From Sulfurisphaera ohwakuensis (GTDB lineage Archaea; Thermoproteota; Thermoprotei_A; Sulfolobales; Sulfolobaceae), in assembly GCF_009729055.1 (NCBI RefSeq), contig NZ_CP045484.1, positions 124,001-188,000 of the forward strand: 64,000 nucleotides of DNA, written 5' to 3'. Below are positions 58,036 to 64,000 of this stretch, piece after piece; the stretch's first letter is position 1; every line of letters begins with the position of its first letter. Below the pieces are notes generated by a model. That model searched no databases. It was not told where the DNA came from and saw nothing but the letters and a program-made list of their open reading frames with translations. The position numbers and the translations under genes were made by a program.

Positions 58036-58062
58036 CGTGCCACGCCCCCTTTTCCTTATTTT

Positions 58063-58338
58063 TTAACTTAATTGCACAATCAATGTGATTTTCTTTACTT
58101 GACTCCAGTCTAGAAGATTTTTCGGTAAACCTATAGCTAAAGTACCATTTTTATTTACGCTGTAAAATGTCTTGAAACCGATAGGGATAATCGAATCCCC
58201 AACCTTTGCGTACACGTAGTATTTTCTGCCTTTTTCTATGACTTCTGAAAATATTTTGGGAATAAATCCATACACGTGGTCTTTCGTGACTTCCACTGTT
58301 ACTGAAGGGATAACTAGCTGTTTCAATTCGATTGACAT
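58063..58338 (-). CDS. Hypothetical plasmid protein, possibly AbrB-like
   Basis: A 91-residue, beta-rich protein. The segment SVNKNGTLAIGLPKNLLDW recalls the swapped-hairpin AbrB/SpoVT fold (K-x-G-x-I-x-L-P). The first half VTVEVTKDHVYGFIPKIFSE is unlike it. The start ATG at 58338 has GGTGAT 4 nt upstream. It faces the divergent 271-residue regulator, and its TATA box (minus 58381-58372) overlaps an operator-like repeat. It could be a copy-number regulator; that is inference. Confidence 0.5.
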   Translation of the reverse strand: MSIELKQLVIPSVTVEVTKDHVYGFIPKIFSEVIEKGRKYYVYAKVGDSIIPIGFKTFYSVNKNGTLAIGLPKNLLDWSQVKKITLIVQLS

Positions 58339-58363
58339 GCTATCACCAGGCTCATCTATGCAA

Positions 58364-58399
58364 TTTCGCTATATATATAAATTCATGAAGAAAGCGAAA
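58364..58399. promoter_or_regulatory. Operator-like inverted repeat, copy 1
   Basis: TTTCGCT (58364-58370) with AGCGAAA (58393-58399) as inverted arms, overlapping the TATA box of the minus-strand 91-residue gene. The distance between arms is the same as in copy 2. It is followed by a mini-frame MKKAKGDLI. Confidence 0.6.
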
Positions 58400-58449
58400 G
58401 GGGATTTAATCTAAACGAAATGAGATAAACTGAAGAAAATGTGGTAAAC

Positions 58450-58458
58450 TTATATATT
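58450..58458 (+). promoter_or_regulatory. TATA box of the 271-residue plasmid gene
   Basis: TTATATATT centred 26 nt upstream of the ATG at 58480, the leaderless distance. The operator copy 2 begins 4 nt further on. Confidence 0.65.
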
Positions 58459-58461
58459 GCG

Positions 58462-58497
58462 TTTCGCTAAATAACTATTATGAGTGAGAAAGCGAAA
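58462..58497. promoter_or_regulatory. Operator-like inverted repeat, copy 2
   Basis: TTTCGCT (58462-58468) and AGCGAAA (58491-58497), with the same spacing as copy 1 at 58364. It overlaps the transcription start and the first codons (AAAGCGAAAGAT) of the 271-residue gene. Confidence 0.6.
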
Positions 58498-59295
58498 GAT
58501 TTGGTAAGGGAAATTCTCATTGAGAAACGTGAAGTTGGTAAAGATGAGCTAATGAGAGAGCTGAATGTCTCGGCACGGCGTGTTGAGCAATTAATTAGGG
58601 AGTTGAATGAGGAGTTAATTAAAGATGGTTTGAGAATAATAGGTGAGGGTAAAAATCCCAGAATATATAGATTAGTGAAAATCGAATATGATGACTTTAC
58701 GCTAACTCCTGATATTGCTTCAGCACTGCTTAGATTCAATAATCTAACTACCGCGTGCAGACTTGTACAAAAGTTTAATAAGATACTTCCGCGTGCTTTA
58801 GATCTGTTAAAGGAATCGAGGTGGAGATTGCTGTATTTCACGGCTTTGGCACAAATTAAGAGTGGTAGTATGAAAGTTATCGGAGACCAACAGATTGAAC
58901 TAACTGATGAAGATGTTAAATTTCTGAAGCAAAACATTACACGAGAGAATTATAATTTATTCAACACCTTTGTGTTTTCCAATGGCGAGGTGTTAAAACA
59001 GTTCTTCGTTAAGTTAAAGTGGTCTGACATTGAGCAAAACCCCGTGCTTTTGACAATAGTTCAGGTTGTACAAAATATGGGTTTGCACAGAGAAATCATT
59101 TGTAATGTGGATCCCGAATTCATCGTGTTTTGGGGTCGTGGAATGGAAGAACAACTAGTATCGGAATGTACACCTACAAAGCAAACAGAGATGTTAGTGA
59201 AATTAGATGAGGTAAGGGAAAGAATCTCTAAAGTATATAATGAAGTTAGAGATCTTTTAGTCCCACAAAAAACGGGTGAAGGTGTGTTATATTAG
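58480..59295 (+). CDS. Winged-helix plasmid regulator, unknown family
   Basis: A 271-residue protein. The first 65 residues form a winged-helix domain (KRE.VGKDELMRELNVSARRVE with LIRELNEELIKDGLRIIGEG), the remainder is unrecognised and contains a C-terminal coiled-coil-like helix (LVKLDEVRERISKVYNEVRD). Leaderless promoter with operator-like repeats around its TATA box and the divergent one. It may repress both genes, an inference from layout. It is the last gene before attR. Confidence 0.6.
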   Translation: MSEKAKDLVREILIEKREVGKDELMRELNVSARRVEQLIRELNEELIKDGLRIIGEGKNPRIYRLVKIEYDDFTLTPDIASALLRFNNLTTACRLVQKFNKILPRALDLLKESRWRLLYFTALAQIKSGSMKVIGDQQIELTDEDVKFLKQNITRENYNLFNTFVFSNGEVLKQFFVKLKWSDIEQNPVLLTIVQVVQNMGLHREIICNVDPEFIVFWGRGMEEQLVSECTPTKQTEMLVKLDEVRERISKVYNEVRDLLVPQKTGEGVLY

Positions 59296-59322
59296 CAAGA
59301 TGATTTGAAAAGCACGCAGAGG

Positions 59323-59345
59323 CAAAATGTATATTTGGCATTTTG
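59323..59345. terminator. Short hairpin after the plasmid regulator gene
   Basis: CAAAATG (59323-59329) and CATTTTG (59339-59345) form a perfect 7-bp inverted repeat followed by TTTAACAATTATTTTT. A terminator for the regulator gene is plausible. Confidence 0.35.
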
Positions 59346-59374
59346 TTTAACAATTATTTTTCGAAATGCTTTAG

Positions 59375-59416
59375 ATGCAAAATAGCACGTGCAAAAACTA
59401 GCCTAAAATGCAAGGT
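59375..59416 (+). repeat. Putative right arm-type sites (ATGCAA motif group)
   Basis: ATGCAAAAT at 59375-59383, GTGCAAAAA at 59390-59398 and ATGCAAGGT at 59408-59416, just inside the right end of the plasmid. They match the left pair at 52079 and 52100. Confidence 0.4.
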
Positions 59417-59424
59417 TATGTGCT

Positions 59425-59467
59425 CTTCGGAGCCGGTGGTCCCGGGTTCAAATCCCGGCGGGCCCGT
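59425..59467 (+). repeat. attR of the integrated plasmid
   Basis: CTTCGGAGCCGG... through 59462 is identical to the tRNA-Arg 3' half for 38 nt, then one mismatch and CCGT. The 5' half of the tRNA is absent, so this is not a functional tRNA. It is also the left att of the older SSV-type element. Confidence 0.9.
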
Positions 59468-59834
59468 TGTGGGGGACACCCCCACACCCCCACTTTCTTT
59501 CAATTTTAGATAAGTCTCTACGACGTCAGCTAAAGGACCTATGTAACGCTCTTTTATCTCACCATTTATCGTTTCCAATTTATAGACATAATACTGACCT
59601 TTCCTTTCCCTCAAAATTATGTCACCATATTTATAACGCATCTTATCTTTCGCCATTTCGCCTCAAGTATTATGGTTACTAAAATCAGTTTATAAGTAGT
59701 TGACTAATGTCAAAATTGCCGTAAAAATGTGAGGAGTTGAACAATTTAATTAATTTTATAGTCTCGATTCCTAGGTAACTATAACGCTAATAAATGCATA
59801 ACAGATTTTAATTTATTAAGTTTGTATGCTTTTA

Positions 59835-60590
59835 ATGGTAAGTAGAGTTACAGATTGGCTTAGGCAAGCTGGAGAAATCTCAGATCTGCAGAAATTAACT
59901 ATCAAAATGATCTTTATGAGAAATTTTGTTATGAGTTCTAACGGACCATAGAGAAGACTGTTAAAGTCTTGCTTAGCTATTTGATAAAGAATAGAGAAGG
60001 ATACTCAAATTCAATTACTTTTATTTTACAGTCTCTTTCCTATTCAAATTCCTAGTGAGATGCTAGGTGTGTTCAAGAGCTTAATAACTACTATTACATT
60101 CCTTCTTCCTATTCTAATGCATATGATCAAAGGGCGTTGATTGATTATTATAATACAGATAACGCCGATAGATCCTAGATTATAATGAGAAGATTTTATC
60201 GGTAATAAATAAAATTAGCAGAGAATATATATGTAACATATTCTAATTAATTCAAAACTAGTTATATTATTTTGTTCCTATGCTAAGGGAGAGTATGCTA
60301 ATGAACTCAACATAGATGTTCTGGTAGTTGTTGATGTATTTCCTAAGAGATCCTAGAGAAGGTTTTGTTATGACTTATAACTTACATTTGCCTCAAATAA
60401 TGCTAGTAGCAATGAATACTCAAATTTTCTAAAGAAATTAAGTGAGATTTAATTTTATTCTATGAATTTTAGAAGATAGAAAATATTATATAGTGAAGAA
60501 GAATTTAGGAAGATAATGTTAGAAAAATAAGGAAGTTAGAAAGAAGTTCAAGAGAATAGGAAATTTATGGGAATGGTAATTTACAAATAA
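59835..60590 (+). pseudogene. Decayed fused HEPN-nucleotidyltransferase (HEPN-MNT) gene
   Basis: Several frames carry one recognisable protein. HEPN: VTDWLRQA (59847), NDLYEKFCYEF-stop-RTIEKTVKVLL (59906-59972), GYSNSITFILQSLSY (59999) and PSSYSNAYDQRALIDYYNTD plus NADRS (60100-60174). Minimal nucleotidyltransferase: KLVILFCSYAKGEYANELNI followed by DVLVVVDVFPKRS (60255-60352), where the usual F-G-S is F-C-S. The tail YSEEEFRKIMLEK ends at TAA 60588. At least five stops or frameshifts break it. HEPN-MNT pairs act as toxin-antitoxin systems. It lies inside the former territory of the SSV-type element. Confidence 0.8.
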
Positions 60591-61214
60591 TTAATTATAA
60601 ATTATATATAAATTATATGCTTATTTTATTAAAATATCAAAATATATATACAACTCTATGTTAAATTTTTTTTACTATATTCTGTAATTCTAGTTAATAT
60701 TTCATACTTAGCTAAAGTATATTAGAGTTAGTTGATTCATCTTTTAGAAAAATAACACGCACAAATTTCCATAAGCAAGTAATGGTCAAACTATAAAATG
60801 TATGTAAGAGCCCTTGGCTATGATTATCATTTACCATAATAGATAGAACACTTAGTAATGGTTTTTAGGTATCCATAAAATGTTATATCTTATAATAAAT
60901 TTATTAGGATTATACTTAAAGGCTAATGTAAACCTAGTGGAAAATAATCTTACTTATAAAATATAAAGAGAGAATATAAGTTCGAAAATTCTTAAAAATT
61001 AGTATAAATATTAAAACTAATTTAAATTTAAATATTAATATCTATTAATTTAATGATATGTAATGAATATTCTAAATATATTATAATATACTTTTAAGTT
61101 AATGTTTCAGCAAAAAGTCAGGTTTTAATAATTGGATTCTGTTATTACTTAACACTCTTAATGCTAATCAAAAATCCTAAGGTAATTTTTTAAGTTAATT
61201 AAATATGTCATGAT
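60591..61214. other. Intergenic A/T-rich region, no gene seen
   Basis: About 620 bp, very A/T-rich, without an open frame of coding character. I looked for another copy of the tRNA-Arg 3' half that would mark the far end of the SSV-type element and saw none here. Possibly degraded element DNA. A promoter for the microprotein at 61215 may lie at its end (TTAAGTTAATTAAATATG). Confidence 0.5.
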
Positions 61215-61319
61215 GTGGTGAAGGTTTTGGTTTTTGAGGAAGATTGGGAAGAAGAATTTGACGAGTTTGAGGAAGAGGAAGATTGGGAAGAAGAAGAGTT
61301 TGAAGAGGAAGAATGGTAA
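61215..61319 (+). CDS. 34-residue acidic microprotein upstream of ABCE1
   Basis: GTG at 61215 or 61218 opens VKVLVFEEDWEEEFDEFEEE followed by EDWEEEEFEEEEW and TAA (61317-61319). After a short hydrophobic strand it consists almost only of Glu and Asp with F and W, in two related blocks EEDWEEEFDEF and EEDWEEEEFEE. The frame stays open while the other frames hold stops, and the stop lies 44 bp before ABCE1. It resembles an acidic ribosome- or polymerase-binding peptide; I know no named family. Both GTG starts are equally possible. Confidence 0.5.
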   Translation: MVKVLVFEEDWEEEFDEFEEEEDWEEEEFEEEEW

Positions 61320-61352
61320 TAAATTAAAGTTTTTTCTTACTTTTATTTAAGT

Positions 61353-61357
61353 TAGGT
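61353..61357 (+). promoter_or_regulatory. Shine-Dalgarno of ABCE1
   Basis: AGGTG 6 nt before the ABCE1 ATG at 61364. Its presence argues that ABCE1 has a leader or is read from a message that includes the acidic microprotein. Confidence 0.6.
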
Positions 61358-61363
61358 GTCATT

Positions 61364-63175
61364 ATGAGAGTTGCAGTAATTAATTATGATTTTTGTAAGC
61401 CAGATAAGTGTAATTTAGAATGCATTGCTTTCTGTCCTATTAATAGATCAGGTAGTAAAGCTATTGAATTATCTGATTTAGTTAAAGGAAAACCGATAAT
61501 ATATGAGGAGACTTGTATCGGTTGTGGTATATGTATTAAGAAATGCCCTTTTGAGGCTATAGATATTGTAAATCTTCCAGATGAGTATGGTGAAGATGTA
61601 ATACACAGATATAAAATAAATGGTTTCAAGCTTTTCGGAATTGTAACACCAAAAAGAGGATATATAATAGGAATATTAGGGAAAAATAGTACTGGTAAAT
61701 CTACTATTCTAAGGATTTTAAGCGGCGAGCTTATTCCTAATTTTGGCGATCCTCAAGCTAAATTAACTACTGATGAGGTTTTAGATCATTTTAAAGGAAA
61801 AGAAATATATGACTATTTTTATCAATTATATAATAAAAAAATAAGAGTAGCACATAAGATACAATATGTAGAATATGCAGCTAAATATCTTAAAGGTACT
61901 GTAAATGAATTACTAAAAAGAGCTGATCAAAGGGGGAAAATAGATGAAGTTAGGGAACTCCTTAATATGAAAAGTTTTTGGGAAAAGGATGTAAGATATT
62001 TAAGTGGTGGTGAATTACAGAAATTATTAATAGCAGCTACATTATTGAAGGATGCTGATATATACCTATTTGATGAACCTTCGTCTTATCTTGATATTAG
62101 GGAGAGAATAAATATGGCTTATGGAATACGCGAATTAACTAAAAATAAATATGTTTTGGTAGTAGAGCACGATCTGATTGTCCTAGATTATTTAGCAGAT
62201 TTAGTAAACATTATATATGGCAAAAGCTCTGTTTATGGAAGGGTTTCTAAAACATATAGTAATAGAGTAGGAATTAATAATTTCTTAAGAGGTTATTTAC
62301 CAGCTGAAAATGTAAAAATAAGACAAGAGGAAATAAAGTTCAATTTGAAAGATCTTACAGATTTAGATTTTAACCCACAAGCTTTACAAAAAGTTATTTG
62401 GACAGATATTACAAAGAAATTAGAGAGCTTTTATTTAGAAGTAAAAGGTGGTTATGCGAGAGAAGGGGAAGTAATAGGTATAGTAGGTCCTAATGGGATT
62501 GGTAAAACAACTTTTATGCGTATTTTAGTGGGTGAAATAAAACCTGATTCTGGTGAGGTCTTAACAGAGGGGCTTACATTATCATACAAGCCACAAAAAA
62601 TTGTTCCAGATTATGATGGAACAGTGCAGCAATACTTAGAAAATGTAAGAAAAGATATATTATCCTCTTCCTCCTGGTTCTACGAAGAAGTTATAAAAAG
62701 ATTAAATTTGCATAGGATTTTAGAGTCATATGTAAAAGATTTAAGTGGTGGTGAATTACAGAAATTATATATTGCAGCAGCTCTTTCTAGAGAAGCAGAT
62801 ATATATGTTCTTGATGAACCTTCATCATATTTAGATGTAGAAGAACGATATATAGTAGCAAAAGCGATAAAAAGAGTTACTAGGGAGAGAAAAAGCGTTA
62901 CTTTTATGGTAGATCACGATTTAGCTCTACATGATTATATAGCAGATAGAATAATGGTATTTTCTGGCACTCCAGGGTTTCATGGCATAGGTAAAACTCC
63001 ACAAACTCTAAGTAGCGGTATGAATGAATTCCTAAAGGAATTAGGAATAACATTTAGAAGAGATATGGATACTGGAAGACCTCGAGTAAATAAGCCAGGT
63101 AGTTATCTAGATAGATTACAAAAAGAAACTGGGGAATATTACTCTTTAAAGGTTATAAAAGAAGAATCCGCATAA
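61364..63175 (+). CDS. abce1: Ribosome recycling factor ABCE1 (Rli1)
   Basis: A 603-residue ABC protein. The N-terminus has iron-sulfur cysteines (CKPDKCNLECIAFCPINRSG and ETCIGCGICIKKCPFEAID). NBD1 Walker A is GKNSTGKST (near residue 109), LSGGELQKLLI and YLFDEPSSYLD follow; NBD2 has GPNGIGKTT (near 378), LSGGELQKLYI and YVLDEPSSYLD. A helix-loop-helix insert follows NBD1. ABCE1 splits terminated ribosomes into subunits with aRF1/Pelota. An acidic microprotein precedes it. Confidence 0.97.
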   Translation: MRVAVINYDFCKPDKCNLECIAFCPINRSGSKAIELSDLVKGKPIIYEETCIGCGICIKKCPFEAIDIVNLPDEYGEDVIHRYKINGFKLFGIVTPKRGYIIGILGKNSTGKSTILRILSGELIPNFGDPQAKLTTDEVLDHFKGKEIYDYFYQLYNKKIRVAHKIQYVEYAAKYLKGTVNELLKRADQRGKIDEVRELLNMKSFWEKDVRYLSGGELQKLLIAATLLKDADIYLFDEPSSYLDIRERINMAYGIRELTKNKYVLVVEHDLIVLDYLADLVNIIYGKSSVYGRVSKTYSNRVGINNFLRGYLPAENVKIRQEEIKFNLKDLTDLDFNPQALQKVIWTDITKKLESFYLEVKGGYAREGEVIGIVGPNGIGKTTFMRILVGEIKPDSGEVLTEGLTLSYKPQKIVPDYDGTVQQYLENVRKDILSSSSWFYEEVIKRLNLHRILESYVKDLSGGELQKLYIAAALSREADIYVLDEPSSYLDVEERYIVAKAIKRVTRERKSVTFMVDHDLALHDYIADRIMVFSGTPGFHGIGKTPQTLSSGMNEFLKELGITFRRDMDTGRPRVNKPGSYLDRLQKETGEYYSLKVIKEESA

Positions 63176-63207
63176 AGTTTTTATCTGTATAGAGTAATAA
63201 GAAAGTG

Positions 63208-64000
63208 ATGAAAACTACTATAAGTGTAATAAAGGCGGATATAGGAAGTTTAGCTGGGCATCACATAGTTCATCCGGACACTATGGCAGCCGCTAATAAA
63301 GTATTAGCTTCTGCTAAAGAGCAAGGAATAATTTTGGATTACTACATAACTCATGTTGGTGATGATCTTCAACTTATAATGACTCATACTAGAGGAGAAC
63401 TCGATACTAAAGTTCATGAAACTGCTTGGAACGCATTTAAAGAAGCTGCAAAGGTAGCTAAAGATTTAGGTTTATATGCTGCGGGTCAAGATTTACTATC
63501 AGATTCATTTTCAGGAAATGTAAGAGGTTTAGGTCCAGGAGTAGCAGAAATGGAAATTGAAGAAAGAGCATCTGAACCTATCGCTATTTTTATGGCAGAT
63601 AAGACTGAACCTGGTGCTTATAATTTGCCCTTATATAAGATGTTTGCTGATCCGTTTAATACACCCGGTTTAGTTATTGATCCTACCATGCATGGTGGTT
63701 TTAAGTTTGAGGTGTTGGACGTTTATCAAGGAGAGGCAGTAATGCTTTCAGCACCTCAAGAAATCTATGATTTATTAGCTCTTATAGGTACACCAGCTAG
63801 ATATGTTATAAGGAGGGTATACAGAAACGAGGATAACTTATTAGCTGCTGTAGTTTCCATAGAAAGGCTGAATTTAATAGCTGGAAAATATGTAGGTAAA
63901 GACGATCCTGTTATGATAGTAAGGTTACAACATGGTTTGCCAGCTTTAGGTGAAGCATTAGAAGCTTTTGCTTTCCCACATTTAGTTCCTGGATGGATGA
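63208..64000 (+). CDS. fbp: Fructose-1,6-bisphosphate aldolase/phosphatase (partial, C-terminus off window)
   Basis: The frame runs from ATG 63208 off the right edge (264 codons). TISVIKADIGSLAGHHIVHP with the aspartate/histidine ligands, THVGDDLQLIMTH, DLLSDSFSGN, MADKTEPGAYNLPLYKMFAD and DPTMHGGFKFEV match archaeal type V FBPase. It is a bifunctional enzyme that condenses DHAP and GAP and dephosphorylates the product for gluconeogenesis. The full protein is about 380 residues. I recall that the S. tokodaii enzyme was structurally solved and the sequence seems to be that one. Confidence 0.95.
   Translation, partial: MKTTISVIKADIGSLAGHHIVHPDTMAAANKVLASAKEQGIILDYYITHVGDDLQLIMTHTRGELDTKVHETAWNAFKEAAKVAKDLGLYAAGQDLLSDSFSGNVRGLGPGVAEMEIEERASEPIAIFMADKTEPGAYNLPLYKMFADPFNTPGLVIDPTMHGGFKFEVLDVYQGEAVMLSAPQEIYDLLALIGTPARYVIRRVYRNEDNLLAAVVSIERLNLIAGKYVGKDDPVMIVRLQHGLPALGEALEAFAFPHLVPGWM

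Larger units (their letters stand above)
59354..59656 (-). pseudogene. SSV-type integrase N-terminal fragment, int(N), in frame across attR
   Basis: A 100-residue frame starts [40 protein letters not shown] and [17 protein letters not shown], then [12 protein letters not shown], the antisense translation of the tRNA T arm. This is the N-terminal part of SSV1-type integrase, remembered as nearly residue for residue the same. Its direction shows the element lay to the right of the attachment site. The final 25 residues are read from the left-hand plasmid and are not part of the original gene. The catalytic C-terminal part is not in the window. Confidence 0.88.

Noticed and set aside
58467-58937. 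156-codon minus-strand frame over the plasmid regulator
   Set aside because: Antisense shadow with S/L-rich composition; the plus-strand gene has a good promoter and winged-helix motif.
59354-59656. int(N) as the integrase of the 7.4-kb plasmid
   Set aside because: Its reading direction places its element to the right of the attachment site, and the plasmid already encodes a complete integrase.

Overview
The window is chromosomal DNA of a thermoacidophilic crenarchaeon of the order Sulfolobales, most likely Sulfurisphaera (Sulfolobus) tokodaii or a close relative. Evidence: strong A/T richness; split archaeal RNA polymerase genes with aIF5B, RadA, Orc1/Cdc6 and ABCE1; tRNA genes with introns at 37/38; leaderless genes with TATA boxes about 26 nt upstream; SSV-type integrase remnants at tRNA genes; and a pRN-type integrated plasmid. 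The species guess is from memory of the family and was not checked by search.

Layout. 1-5.5 kb: a cut nucleotidyltransferase, a DUF1464 cluster, initiator tRNA-Met with intron, tRNA-Asp followed by a decayed integrase fragment, an ABC ATPase, a GNAT, a CbiZ-like gene and tRNA-Ser. 5.85-7.0 kb: a complete-ended but frameshifted insertion sequence. 7.5-20.4 kb: the transcription/translation cluster (S10, EF-1A, S7, S12, NusA, L30e, Rpo1C, Rpo1N, Rpo2, Rpo5) interrupted by an opposing DUF151 gene, then malic enzyme. 20.4-27.4 kb: aIF5B, Ndk, L24e, S28e, Upp, GatB, a GfcR-like regulator and riboflavin reductase. 27.4-36.3 kb: a radical SAM protein of the tetraether synthase type, ThiL behind an intron-containing tRNA-Thr, and a purine block (PurB, two PurP, PurA). 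36.3-46.9 kb: siroheme decarboxylase fusion, prephenate dehydratase, threonine deaminase, HIT, RadA, an RNA m5C methyltransferase, CYTH, SAM hydrolase, NadM, thioesterase, DUF99 and Orc1/Cdc6. 46.9-47.2 kb: replication origin oriC1 with three ORB boxes, then tRNA-Ala with another integrase remnant. 47.8-51.9 kb: Elf1, GGGP synthase, Sec61-beta, RNase P RNA, Tsr3, Lrp-like, TiaS. 51.95-59.47 kb: tRNA-Arg and an integrated pRN-type plasmid of about 7.4 kb. 59.35-60.6 kb: SSV-type int(N) and a decayed HEPN-MNT gene from an older integration. 61.2-64 kb: an acidic microprotein, ABCE1 and a cut fructose-1,6-bisphosphate aldolase/phosphatase.

The most interesting structure is the layered record of integration. 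Three tRNA genes (Asp, Ala, Arg) carry SSV-type int(N) pieces in three stages of decay, and at tRNA-Arg a pRN-type plasmid with its own complete integrase has inserted between the tRNA and the older int(N). The plasmid has paired start-overlapping operators, an exact 10-bp phased AGCA array, a 21-bp inverted repeat and structured non-coding DNA. In the core genome, three housekeeping genes (pheA, nadM, tiaS) appear to lack ATG/GTG/TTG starts, two C/D box sRNA candidates share a 14-nt D'-C' block (one uses a stop codon as its D' box), and a 34-residue acidic protein sits directly before ABCE1.
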